Origin: Dictyobacter formicarum
GTDB taxonomy: Bacteria > Chloroflexota > Ktedonobacteria > Ktedonobacterales > Ktedonobacteraceae
Direction: 5' to 3'
DNA: 64,000 nucleotides
Assembly (NCBI RefSeq): GCF_016587435.1
Contig: NZ_BNJJ01000018.1
Coordinates: forward strand, 62,001 to 126,000
This document shows, piece by piece, positions 1 through 9,158 of this stretch. Below the pieces are notes generated by a model. The model saw nothing but the letters and a program-made list of their open reading frames with translations. It searched no databases and was not told the DNA's origin. The position numbers were made by a program, and so were the translations under genes. Position 1 is the stretch's first letter; each line of letters begins with the position of its first letter.

Positions 1-677
1 GCTTGCTTACTGCCGGAGAGTTGCTTGAAGAGCAACACGTAAGCAGTCGTGTTAGGGGTAAGTGGCATGCGTTTGAAAGTGGCAATTTCAGAGGTGTGAA
101 GCCCATTGACAATGTACCGATTGACCTAGCCAGGGGAAAACAAAGGGCTACCCCTGCGGCCTATGTTGACGAGAGGAACCTTCGTCTGAAGCGTCGTTAT
201 CCTAGAGGGGTGAAACTGGCTGATACACCCTGACCAAAATGGTAAGGCGACGGCCTAAACGCTTGCATCTCGTTTGGGACTGCTTCCTGGCTCGCCCGGC
301 GTAAAGAAGGCAACTACGGGTCGCTATGACACTTTCCGGTGGGAAGACAAGGAACTCTCATACCGCTTGACCGAAAGGAAGCGAAAATGCCAGCTTGCGG
401 GAGAGAGGACGGAGGCGGCGTAGTAGTCAAATGCTCCTCTGTAATGGAGGAGACAAGGCGAAGGTCCGCCAGGGTAAGTCCAAAGAAACGAGGAAAAAGG
501 AGTGAACCGGGAAATGCAGATGACGGTGGATTTTCCACTGGTGCGTCCTGGGACGATCTAGCAATCGCCAACTCTCCACCTGGGAGTATCTGGACCCAAC
601 CGGAAAGCCGGATGCCGAGAAATTGGCCTGTCCGGTTTGGAGCGGGGGAAAGGTCGAAAGGTCCTACCTATCGCTAC
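1..677 (+). ncRNA. ORF-less group II intron, copy A (first 4 nt outside window)
   Basis: This is a self-splicing group II intron RNA. Domain V is visible at about 604-637: AGCCGGA pairs with TCCGGTT around a GAAA-capped hairpin. A domain VI-like segment follows and the 3' end is CTATCGCTAC at 677. Position 1 equals intron nucleotide 5 of the complete 681-nt copy at 52885-53565; only about two base differences were seen between the copies. EBS2 (ATCCTA, 199-204) and EBS1 (TGCATCT, 264-270) are complementary to the 5' exon seen at the other copy. No reverse transcriptase frame lies between domains I-III and V, so it must be mobilised in trans if it moves. Several open frames across it are chance frames, not genes. 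Confidence 0.85.
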
Positions 678-788
678 TGGCGATACTCCCTGGTTGTGTT
701 CAGTGTAAATGACGTTTGAGCAGAGCGTATCGCTTTTTCCTCTGGATTTCCAGGGGTTCGATGTCGTCGGACACCCCGGGAGACGAGG
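678..788. mobile_element. end of an IS481-like element, downstream exon of the intron
   Basis: This 110-bp stretch aligns, with scattered differences, to the end of the IS481-like element at 52764-52884: a shared CAGAGCGTATCGCTTTTT block, then CCAGGGG and a terminal CGGGAGACGAGGGA. It is therefore the outer end of a related insertion sequence whose transposase would lie off the left edge. The same terminal string, followed by ACCAACTGCATACA, recurs at about 39944-39970 beside another IS481-like transposase end. Confidence 0.6.
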
Positions 789-830
789 GACCAACTGCAT
801 ACAACCCCTCATGAGTATGCCTTCTCTGGT

Positions 831-1940
831 TTATGCTGCTCTTTGGTAGTCATGGTGTAATCCACCTAACATCGGAACAGAAAGCACGTGGCCCGACTGG
901 CCTGGAGGCGGTGCAGAAAGCTCTGGTGGGTCTGGAAGCCGTTGCTGAAGCCCTTGGTGAGGTCGGGCTTGATTGAAGTACCGCACATAGGCCTTGAGGA
1001 GACGATAGAGTTGTTTCTCCTGGAAAATGAAGCAGTGATCCAGGCATTCGCGCCTCACACTCCCGAGAAAGCGTTCACAGACCGCATTCGCCTGGGGAGT
1101 TCGATACGGAGTGCGAAGCACTTTGATGCCACTGGTCGTTGCTACTCGGGCGAAATTCGGCCCGAATTTTTTGTCATTATCCCGGATGAGGTATTTGGGT
1201 GTTTGTCTATATGGAGTCGCCTCTCGCAGTTGTTGTGCGACCCAACGATCAGTTGGAGACCGTGTCACGTTCACATGGATGACCTTGCGCGACTTCAACT
1301 CGATGATGAAGAAGGCAAACAGCGGACGAAAGAAGAGATCGGTCACCTGCAGGAAATCACACGCCCACACCTCTGCCGCATGATTGCGCAGGAACGTTTT
1401 CCACGTCTGCCCACTCGGTCGTGTGCGGCGGATGGGTCTCATATATTTCTGAATCGTCCGTTTACTCACCCGAATAGCGAGCTTGAGAAGCTCGCCGCGA
1501 ATGCGCTCCGCTCCCCAGAGCCGATTGTGTGCGGCCATCTCCTTGATCAAGCTGATCGTTTCAGGCGAGAGCTTTGGCTTTCTCGCCTGTGCCTTCATTT
1601 TACGCCTCCAGAACAAGCGGAAGAGCTCCCGATGCCAGCGGAGGAGCGTCTCTGGTTGGACAAGGAAGAGCGCCTGTTTCCAGGTTCGGACCATCCTGGC
1701 GAGGAGCACCAGAAGAAGCCGGTCCGTCTTTCGGTAGGGAGGCCGTTTGATCTGTCGATGAAGGATAACCAGTTGCTGTCGTAAGAGCGCATGTTCCGCG
1801 AGCAGTTCAGTCTTGCTTCTGGTCAGATCGGCGAGTGTACCGAGCGCAAGAGAAGTCGTTGGTGGCTTTATCCATCGCAAAACGTGTTCTTGAAGGGCAT
1901 GGAAGCCGAATGAGACGCATTGTTTGATCGAGTGCGCCAC
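831..1940 (-). CDS. DDE integrase-type transposase (IS3/IS481 group)
   Basis: This 369-aa protein has an N-terminal helical/helix-turn-helix region and an rve integrase core. The catalytic triad can be read as WACDF, IRDND and the glutamate of ANAVCERF, followed by the RPHQG motif typical of this transposase group. The length suits a complete single-frame transposase. It lies between the IS end on the left and the intron fragment on the right. I could not find convincing terminal inverted repeats. Family assignment between IS481-like and single-frame IS3-like is uncertain. Confidence 0.8.
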   Translation of the reverse strand: MAHSIKQCVSFGFHALQEHVLRWIKPPTTSLALGTLADLTRSKTELLAEHALLRQQLVILHRQIKRPPYRKTDRLLLVLLARMVRTWKQALFLVQPETLLRWHRELFRLFWRRKMKAQARKPKLSPETISLIKEMAAHNRLWGAERIRGELLKLAIRVSKRTIQKYMRPIRRTRPSGQTWKTFLRNHAAEVWACDFLQVTDLFFRPLFAFFIIELKSRKVIHVNVTRSPTDRWVAQQLREATPYRQTPKYLIRDNDKKFGPNFARVATTSGIKVLRTPYRTPQANAVCERFLGSVRRECLDHCFIFQEKQLYRLLKAYVRYFNQARPHQGLQQRLPDPPELSAPPPGQSGHVLSVPMLGGLHHDYQRAA

Positions 1941-2565
1941 GTAAGTGGCGAGAGAGAGTACTTTGGTGAAGGCTGTTGGAAGGCCTTCTCTGCACCTGAC
2001 TTACCCCTGCCAACTGGCTGAAACCTCGAAAGAGGAGGGCGACGATAGCATGTCAGGAAAAGGCCGCGTAGGGAAAGAGGTCGTGCTTCCTGATCGGTCA
2101 GCAGAAGATGTGCATGGTCAAAGATGAATTTCTTGAACTCCAGTCTTGTGGTCTCTAGCATGACACCAGCGAAAACGACCCGTAACGCTGGGCTGGGAAT
2201 GAGGCGCGTAACCTCGTTCTGCGTGCCTCTCCAACATTCTCAGCACACTCTGTTCCCAGAGGGGAAAAAGACGAACGGAGGGCCTACACACGTCGCATCT
2301 TGCTCTCGTCAAAAACGTGGGATCGCCTAAACAGGATTACTCCTGCATGGCGACGGAAGTCCAATATTACCCAACGTACGGCTGTAATGGCTTGTGCAGA
2401 CCTCTTGTGAGGTCCCGACAAGAGGGATAAGCGGTGGTAACACCGGCGAAACCAGTTCTGTTTGGGGGGAAGTGGGCTAGCGGAGTCTGAAGAACCCTGA
2501 AGAGGAAAGTGGGATGTGCTGATGCTGTCCCGAGAACTCAGAAGGAAGTACTCAGACAAAGTGGA
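1941..2565. other. no supported gene; possible 5' part of a decayed group II intron
   Basis: I see no convincing coding frame here. The last part leads into the domain V/VI at 2566-2651 and could be the remains of the upstream intron domains, but I cannot fold or bound it by eye. Confidence 0.3.
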
Positions 2566-2651
2566 GAGCCGTGTGCGGTGACAAGCCGCAAGCACGGTTC
2601 GGGGAGGGGGGTACGGGCGACCCAGCAATGGGCGACCGGCCCCTACTCTAC
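2566..2651 (+). ncRNA. orphan group II intron domain V and VI (3' end)
   Basis: The motif GAGCCGTG ... CACGGTTC (2566-2600) is the classic domain V hairpin carrying the AGC catalytic triad. It is followed by a GC-rich domain VI-like hairpin and ends CCCCTACTCTAC at 2651, like the intron end at 677. No reverse transcriptase is nearby on this strand, and the sequence differs from the 681-nt introns, so this is a 3' fragment of another group II intron. It lies 230 bp downstream of the eCIS ATPase gene. Confidence 0.7.
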
Positions 2652-2881
2652 GGAAAACACAGACCGCACAGATGGATCCTCGTCTTTGTGAAAATGGGCG
2701 CAAAGTCAGAGCGCTTACGCAGCGTGGACTGTGTTGATTGTACGCACATTTCACGTACATTGGCAAGAAAGCTTCCTTCATCATGCACAACAGGCCGATT
2801 TCCTGAACAGATGTCCCATGTAGCCAGCACAGTACAGTGAGTCATGCATAACAGGAAGTCCTTTCATCTAACCTATACTTT

Positions 2882-4978
2882 CTATCCACTTCTACGCCCT
2901 TGTTTTACATGCAGCGGGCAGGCCGCGCCAGCTTTGCGATACTCGCGCAGCACCGCAGCCTCTAAATGCCCATCATTGACCTGATCTTTGTTTCCCATGG
3001 CGAGGAGTGTGGCATGTAGAGCCGCATTGCGAATCTGTCCGCCAGTCAGAGCGCAGCGTGATGCAACCTCTTCGAGTAAGGCTGCGCTTACACGGTGCGA
3101 CTGGGGAAGGTGAGATTGCCAGATGAGCCAGCGTTCATGAGCTTCGGGTGGAACAAAGTTAATGATAAAGTCGATGCGGCGCGAGAAGGCGCTGTCGATG
3201 CGGTTGCCTGCGTTTGTAGTGATTATGATAATGCCCTCGTAATTTTCGAGCCGTTGCAGCAGATAGTTCGTTTCCAGATTGGCGTAACGGTCGTTAGAAG
3301 TGCGAACGTCGGTGCGCCCTGTCATGAGGGCATCTCCTTCGTCGAGGAGAAGCATGACATCCAGTTCCTCTGCGCGTGAGAGGACGAGGCTCAAGTTGCG
3401 CTCGGTTTCGCCGATGTACTTGCTGACAACTGCTGCCAGGTCCACGCGATAAAGATCCATCTGTAACACTGCTGCCAGAGTGCGTGCCGCCAGTGTTTTG
3501 CCAGTGCCACTGGGACCTGTGAATAGCGCGCGTACTCCACGATTCAGGCTCTGCTTGAAGGCGGGCCCGCTTTGTTTTAGCAAAAGTTCTCTATGCTGGC
3601 AGCGCGTCTCCAGCGTACGCAATTCCTGGGCTACTGGAGCGTTGACAATGAGGTCACTCCACCCCTGAGCTGGCTCCAGGGCAGTTGCTAGCGTTTCCAA
3701 TGCCTGGCGATTAAGCGCGCGTGTTGCCTGCTGCACATCGGTCGTAGCAACCTCCAGGCGACCATCGAGAGTGGCGAAGGACTGTACCAGCGGAGCAGTC
3801 TTTACTATGTGGCCGCCCGTCAGTAGAAAACGGGTGGCGATACTGTCCAGTGCCTCAGAGGATGTTGGTATATCGGCTGCTTGCCAGAAACGACGGCGTG
3901 CTTCACGGTCAGGGGCTGGCAGGTTGAAGTTCAGTGCATGGGAGATCAGCGGACCTTGCATGCCACCGGTTGGACCAGATGTGATGCCAACCGGGCTGCT
4001 ATAGCCGGGTAACATTGGCAGGCTGATGGCCTCGCCTGGTCCTGCCTCGTAGCGCAGTACTGGCATAGCTCCCATGAGGGTTGCTAGTGGCCCCAGCAGT
4101 TGCCAGGCGTCGTCACCGGGTTTGCAACCTTCGCAGAGCAATAGCGAGCGGTTGAGTGTTCGGGCTATCGCTCCAAGTGTAGTGCGCCTTCCGGTACCAT
4201 GCATGCCACGCAATACGAGAGCTGTGATATAGTTGCCGGTGAGCAGATCAGGCAGATTCATAATACGCTGGTGTAGCGCTGTAGGCAGAATTAAATCATC
4301 CAGTCTGGGAAAGTCGTTGGCTCGCTGCCAGGTCAGGCCCGATGCTGGTTGGGTCACAATGCGGCCACGTAGAGCATCCCAGATGGCAGAAGGAACACGC
4401 AGTATCCATTCAGGGCGCGGGTCTGCTCGATTTTCAACAGAAAGTAGTCCCAGGTCAAGCAGTGTTTGGCATGTCTGCCAGGTATCGGCATGCTCACTGG
4501 CAGCATCGCTCAATAGCCAGCTTAACAAGCCCAGGCTCGGGCGATGAGCTGTTTGTGGCTCTTGCAGAGCAGCAAAGAGGCTGCCAAAACGTATGTCTTC
4601 CTCAACAATGCCAGTTGCAATCAATATATGTACTGCGTGTGTGCTCAGTCCAGTTTCATCGATAAGCGCACGGAGCGGCAAATGCTCCGTTGTTTGCGCT
4701 TCCCATTGCGCACGATATGCATCCCACCACACTTCTTCCTGCATAGGAGGCAAATCGGTGGGTAGGCAGGCGCGTAATGTGCTGTGATAGCCTTCCAGAA
4801 ACGAAAATTGCTCAAGGCTCTGCTTGCCTATCTCGACGGCCTGTATCTGGGTGAGGAGTTGTTTGACGACAGCGTACAAATAAAGCAGAAAATGGTTCTC
4901 GGCTCTCGGGAATATATTGAGCGGCTGGGAGACATTATTGGCAGTTGAGATATCTTGCACCGGAGCACCTCTAATCAA
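2882..4978 (-). CDS. eCIS AAA+ ATPase (Afp15/Pvc15-like)
   Basis: This 698-aa protein is the last gene of the eCIS operon. Afp15-type ATPases are needed for assembly of the contractile particle. The C-terminal AAA+ module has Walker A GPSGTGKT (about 488-495), Walker B LLLDEGD (about 543-549), a sensor-like TTNAG and an arginine-finger-like SRRID. A second, upstream P-loop-like motif, GMHGTGRRT (about 258-266), has arginine in place of the lysine and is probably inactive for hydrolysis. The TTG start overlaps the end of the upstream gene by 8 nt, which suggests translational coupling. A GTG six codons later is an alternative start. Confidence 0.92.
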   Translation of the reverse strand: MIRGAPVQDISTANNVSQPLNIFPRAENHFLLYLYAVVKQLLTQIQAVEIGKQSLEQFSFLEGYHSTLRACLPTDLPPMQEEVWWDAYRAQWEAQTTEHLPLRALIDETGLSTHAVHILIATGIVEEDIRFGSLFAALQEPQTAHRPSLGLLSWLLSDAASEHADTWQTCQTLLDLGLLSVENRADPRPEWILRVPSAIWDALRGRIVTQPASGLTWQRANDFPRLDDLILPTALHQRIMNLPDLLTGNYITALVLRGMHGTGRRTTLGAIARTLNRSLLLCEGCKPGDDAWQLLGPLATLMGAMPVLRYEAGPGEAISLPMLPGYSSPVGITSGPTGGMQGPLISHALNFNLPAPDREARRRFWQAADIPTSSEALDSIATRFLLTGGHIVKTAPLVQSFATLDGRLEVATTDVQQATRALNRQALETLATALEPAQGWSDLIVNAPVAQELRTLETRCQHRELLLKQSGPAFKQSLNRGVRALFTGPSGTGKTLAARTLAAVLQMDLYRVDLAAVVSKYIGETERNLSLVLSRAEELDVMLLLDEGDALMTGRTDVRTSNDRYANLETNYLLQRLENYEGIIIITTNAGNRIDSAFSRRIDFIINFVPPEAHERWLIWQSHLPQSHRVSAALLEEVASRCALTGGQIRNAALHATLLAMGNKDQVNDGHLEAAVLREYRKAGAACPLHVKQGRRSG

Positions 4979-7067
4979 AATGAAACAATATGATACGTGC
5001 TAGATCAGGTACCCATCCGGGATTGCGATCGAGTCCGACACGACGGATAGGCAGGCTGATCTGGTCCATATTCATATACAGGTCAATATGTGTGCGGCTG
5101 ACGAGCAGTCGAGCACTTTTGAAGAGTAGCAAGTCTGGCAGCAGGCTAATATCATGTGTATTTTGTCTGAGAGTATGTAGTAGGAGATATTGTATAAAGC
5201 TGAGCACGCGCTGTAGCCACCAGCTTGTGCTTTGGCTGAGCATGCCAGAAAGGCGCTGTTCGTTCCCGAAAAGAGTTTGTGTATTGCTCTCATTTGAGAC
5301 ATGCCAGGTGATATTGTTTACTCCTGCTGCCTGATATGCCTCTATTTCTGCCGTAACGACCTCGTCCAACGAGCATCCAGCTAGAGGAATATCGGCGACG
5401 AGATAACCTGTGCTCTCCTCAAGCAATAATAGGCGTGCCTGGTTGGTATAAGCAATCCAGGTTGGTGCGCTGGGACCATAATTGCGCAGCCACTGCGCTG
5501 GCAGACGAAATGCATCCTGTGGCGGTAGCGTAGCGCCAGCAGGGATACCCGCCTCACGCCTGTCAAGTGAGGCCAGCATACTCCAGATGGGGTCATCAAT
5601 CCAATCGTCATGTAGAGCATGCAGCAGACCACGTGCCAGTACCTCCACGATACCCCAGCCTCCTACATGCTCAGCCAGATCACCGTTCGCATCCCAGCAG
5701 ACAGGCAGATCGAGCCACGATAGAATATGAACCAGGTAGAGGATGCCTCCTAGCCTGGTCGGCAGCCCTTCATCGAACTTCTCAGCAGGCTGACTATCCA
5801 GGCTATTAGTGAACGTTGTTCTGGCTCCACTCAGATTGTCAGCAATTGATGACGAAGGGGAATCAGATATCTGTGCTGGTGGTGCAGAGATAGGCGACGT
5901 ATCACCTGTTTGAATGTGGCTGGACACCGGTGGCGGTAGGAGATTCTGTGTCGATGCGGATGTTGTGATAGAGGAAGATGTTGATATAGCCTCTATATTT
6001 CCGTCTGGGATCGATTCTAGGAGGGACATCATTTCTCGGCGTTGTGCCGACTCGCATGAAGATGCAGTTTGGTGATTCTCCATACATTGGCGAGAAGATG
6101 TTGCCACCTCCTCGCTTGAAATATGGGGCATTTCGCTGGAGTGCTCACGCTCTCTATACACACTGCGTTCCAGGTGACGTTTCTGCTGTGTAGCGGCAAG
6201 ATTTGTATATAGCCATGATGCTACTTGAGTCATAAAGTGTGTACTACGTGCGAAGGCCGGAGCGTACTGAAGCGTGCGGGCAAGGCCGAGTAGATAGTGT
6301 GCTTGCGGTGCTAGCTCTGCTGGTGGCATTGGTGATAGCCAGCGCTGCCAGGGTGGCTCTGGTAAGGGAATACGATGTGGTTCTGGTGTCCATGAAACTG
6401 CTGAAGGAAAAGGCTGTATGGGCAGTGTAGTAAGCTGCGGCGAGTCGTCAGCTGTCGCTGTCACCATTGAGGGTAGAGCGAAGGCAGCATGTAGAGCCTG
6501 CGTAACAGTGCTTGCCTGGGCAGAAGAGAGCGTAGCGACGGCGGCATACACGTCCGCTTGCTTCATAGAGCTGAGAGCGGCAGGCAAGAAGGCAGCCTGC
6601 GCTTGCCATACAGTCGTTAGCGCAGGACCGAGTACCCTGGGAGCCCCATGTAACACTTGTTGCCAGTACCAGTATTCCCATGCCTGCCCGCTGAGAAGAT
6701 CACGTATCAGGCAAGCCAGCATTTCGGCTGGATCGGTAAAGAGAATACTGGTAGCACTGGCTGAGACCGGGCCAAGAGTAGGGCGGGCTGCTGTAGCGTA
6801 GAGTGCTCGTATCTGGTCGTGTAGACGCGTAGTCCAGTCCGACGGTAGAAGTTGTGATTGGGCCGACAATGGAGCCAGATCGTCTAGCCTGCGCACAATC
6901 AGCACGGCACTGGTCGGCAAACCAGCAGGGCGCAAGTCAGCGCTCTTCAGCAAGCGCTCCGTACGAAGGCGCAGAGTTATGGCGTTCATCTCAGCATGTT
7001 CTACCCCACGGTCGCGTACGCTGAGATGGCCTATCGCTGGTTGTGCTTGATCCCATGTGCTCATCAT
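4971..7067 (-). CDS. eCIS-associated protein of unknown function (698 aa)
   Basis: I do not recognise a named family. The N-terminal about 300 residues are helical in character. Residues of about 310-430 are Ser/Thr/Pro-rich and probably a disordered linker. The C-terminal part has a compact tryptophan-rich region (LSWLDLPVCW, WGIVEVLARG, DPIWSMLASLDRREAG). It ends 8 nt inside the ATPase gene and starts 17 nt after the lectin-domain gene, so it is firmly in the operon. Position next to the ATPase suggests an assembly or baseplate role, which is inference. It could fill the tape-measure slot, but the sequence does not look like a long coiled-coil ruler. Confidence 0.75.
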   Translation of the reverse strand: MMSTWDQAQPAIGHLSVRDRGVEHAEMNAITLRLRTERLLKSADLRPAGLPTSAVLIVRRLDDLAPLSAQSQLLPSDWTTRLHDQIRALYATAARPTLGPVSASATSILFTDPAEMLACLIRDLLSGQAWEYWYWQQVLHGAPRVLGPALTTVWQAQAAFLPAALSSMKQADVYAAVATLSSAQASTVTQALHAAFALPSMVTATADDSPQLTTLPIQPFPSAVSWTPEPHRIPLPEPPWQRWLSPMPPAELAPQAHYLLGLARTLQYAPAFARSTHFMTQVASWLYTNLAATQQKRHLERSVYREREHSSEMPHISSEEVATSSRQCMENHQTASSCESAQRREMMSLLESIPDGNIEAISTSSSITTSASTQNLLPPPVSSHIQTGDTSPISAPPAQISDSPSSSIADNLSGARTTFTNSLDSQPAEKFDEGLPTRLGGILYLVHILSWLDLPVCWDANGDLAEHVGGWGIVEVLARGLLHALHDDWIDDPIWSMLASLDRREAGIPAGATLPPQDAFRLPAQWLRNYGPSAPTWIAYTNQARLLLLEESTGYLVADIPLAGCSLDEVVTAEIEAYQAAGVNNITWHVSNESNTQTLFGNEQRLSGMLSQSTSWWLQRVLSFIQYLLLHTLRQNTHDISLLPDLLLFKSARLLVSRTHIDLYMNMDQISLPIRRVGLDRNPGWVPDLARIILFHFD

Positions 7068-7084
7068 ACGACTATTCTCACTTT

Positions 7085-9142
7085 CTATTGTGGAGGGATC
7101 GCCCAGGTAAATGGACGCCGAGCCCTGGTGAACATGATGTACAGTGGCGAAGAAGGATTTACCAGACTCTCTCTGACGAAGTACGTATTGAGTGCTGGAA
7201 ATGGCGCTTGTTGCGGGTTATAAAACTGAGCAATGTCGATGGCATCATCGTAGCAGGCTTGTTGCATGAGAGAAGTAATAGCCGCGCCATCAACAATTGC
7301 CTGGTTGACCACAAATGGTACTAGCGGGTGGGCGGCAGGATCAGGGACATAAGGATCAAGGTACCAGCGTTGATTAGGGATGAGCTGGCTATTTTTCGGA
7401 TAGGCAATGATTGGTGTGATGGGTGCTGGCTGCGCGTAGTAGATATCCGCTACGAAACCATTAGACTTACTGACCAGGCAACCATCTGCATCGATGCTCC
7501 ACTGTTGGTCCGAGCTTTGCGGCTCTTTTTTTTCGTCGGCAGTTAGTAGAATCTGTGGTGCGCTAGGAGACGGTACAGATATAACATTGCTTGGTTGAGC
7601 TGCTGGCGCTGGCGCAGCACTGGTTGATTGAGTTGCTGGCGCTGGGGGCGCAACGCTAGGCATTGGGATGGGTAGGTTCTCGACGTGCGATGCTGTAAGC
7701 ACAAATCCGGTGAGCTTGGAGACAATATAACCGCCCTCAAAATACCAGAGCTGGTTATCCGAAAGGGGTGTATTGCGTGGAAAGCTGATCACCTGGGTGC
7801 CGGATTGTTTGTTGGACTCTTTTACATCCATGACGAAGTTAGTGGTCATTCTCGTGCGTATCCAGAAGTATTGATGGCTGTCAAAAAACGTGGCATAGCT
7901 AAAGCCATTCTCTCCCCTATTGACAAAGTTTCCTGCAGACCCTTCCGCTACCAGCCGTGCTAGTAACAGGGATCGGAGTTCATCGAGAAATGGGTCAGGC
8001 GTTGCCTGAGAGGATGTCTGAATCCCAGCTCCTGTCAGTGATGACGTTGGCGGTCCAACAAGATTGAGCAAGCTATCGAGGGTCACAGGCACGAAACCTA
8101 CCGGGGGCAAAAAGCGAAAGTAGTCCTTCATCGCGACCGTGCTGGCTTTCTTGTCATCGATAAGCTGTTGAATGTGACCTTGAAATTGCAGGAAGCGAGC
8201 TTGAGCCGTGGCTTCGCGCTTATCACTTAGTAGACCTGTCCAGGTGCGTAGCAAAGGTACGCGTTGTAGAGGTGATTGTATGCTGCGTGTGTTATCTGGT
8301 GGCATACCACTTGTGGATGGTGTGGTCTCGGGGGTACTTATCAATGCGCCAGGTCGGATCAGTCGTCGGCGGGCCAACCACGCATCTACAAAGCTCAGTG
8401 CGCTACCCGTCCAGTAAAAAACGGCCAGAGGCAGATCGTAGGGCGTCAGATCAGCGGGATCGAGCAGATCAAGACCACCAACGGTATCTGGAAAATGGAA
8501 CGGATCGAGTGCGAGATCTGGTAAAACTTCACTGCCGTAGCACCATTGAGCGAGGAGAGCGCGCCGGTTCGTATCGTTGACTCCGCTAACCGTGTCAAAG
8601 CCTGCCAGACGTATGATCTTGAACTGTATGCCCTCAACCTCCCATTGGCTTCCACAATGTGTTGCGTTGCTTGTGCCATTTCTGATGTCGTTGGTTGCCG
8701 TAAATTGTGTAGGTGCCAGGCCCTCAAGATGTGAGGTAAGCAAGGCAGTAAGCACATAAGCACCGGCAGTAATTGTTGCGCTGGCTGCTCCCGGTTGCAC
8801 GCTCTGCGCTGTGCAGATGCTAAAGCCTCCTGTATCATTCACTGGCTGCTGAGGGGTATTCTGTAGAGGCAGTGCTAGCGTGATATCGTTGGGCAGGCGG
8901 ATCAACTGACCTTGCCGGTTTAAACCCGAACCGGATGTCACCTTGATACTGGAGGAGTCAAGCTGGCTTGCCACTAAGCCATCAATTACCCCGTAACCGC
9001 TGGCTTGCCCTAGCCAACCTTGTCGTGTGAGCACTGCCTGCTGATCTGTCTGTAGTTCTTCAGCAGAGAGCAGACGACCATTGAAGTAGTGCGGCACGCG
9101 TAGTCCTCCATTGAAGGTAGCTTCTAGAAACTGGTTGCTCAT
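7085..9142 (-). CDS. eCIS baseplate-peripheral protein with ricin-type lectin region
   Basis: This 685-aa protein starts with an AGGAG ribosome site 9 nt upstream. Residues 15-60 carry the YFNGRLLSAEEL segment, which matches the layout of the N-terminus of the next gene upstream (610 aa). Residues of about 415-600 contain three QxW motifs (QLW 464, QQW 546, QRW 591), the signature of a ricin B-type beta-trefoil, split by a Pro/Ala-rich linker (about 490-530). Beta-trefoil lectins usually bind sugars, so this is a candidate receptor-binding or fibre-like component. No classical trimeric tail fibre is seen elsewhere in the locus. Confidence 0.75.
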   Translation of the reverse strand: MSNQFLEATFNGGLRVPHYFNGRLLSAEELQTDQQAVLTRQGWLGQASGYGVIDGLVASQLDSSSIKVTSGSGLNRQGQLIRLPNDITLALPLQNTPQQPVNDTGGFSICTAQSVQPGAASATITAGAYVLTALLTSHLEGLAPTQFTATNDIRNGTSNATHCGSQWEVEGIQFKIIRLAGFDTVSGVNDTNRRALLAQWCYGSEVLPDLALDPFHFPDTVGGLDLLDPADLTPYDLPLAVFYWTGSALSFVDAWLARRRLIRPGALISTPETTPSTSGMPPDNTRSIQSPLQRVPLLRTWTGLLSDKREATAQARFLQFQGHIQQLIDDKKASTVAMKDYFRFLPPVGFVPVTLDSLLNLVGPPTSSLTGAGIQTSSQATPDPFLDELRSLLLARLVAEGSAGNFVNRGENGFSYATFFDSHQYFWIRTRMTTNFVMDVKESNKQSGTQVISFPRNTPLSDNQLWYFEGGYIVSKLTGFVLTASHVENLPIPMPSVAPPAPATQSTSAAPAPAAQPSNVISVPSPSAPQILLTADEKKEPQSSDQQWSIDADGCLVSKSNGFVADIYYAQPAPITPIIAYPKNSQLIPNQRWYLDPYVPDPAAHPLVPFVVNQAIVDGAAITSLMQQACYDDAIDIAQFYNPQQAPFPALNTYFVRESLVNPSSPLYIMFTRARRPFTWAIPPQ

Positions 9143-9158
9143 TATCTGGTCTCCTGAC

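Noticed and set aside
339..719. Open frames across 1-720 and 52882-53574
   Set aside because: They lie inside the group II intron RNA; the base pairing and boundaries explain the sequence better than a protein.
888..1784. 298-codon open frame on the plus strand
   Set aside because: It is antisense to the complete DDE transposase, with no family pattern of its own.
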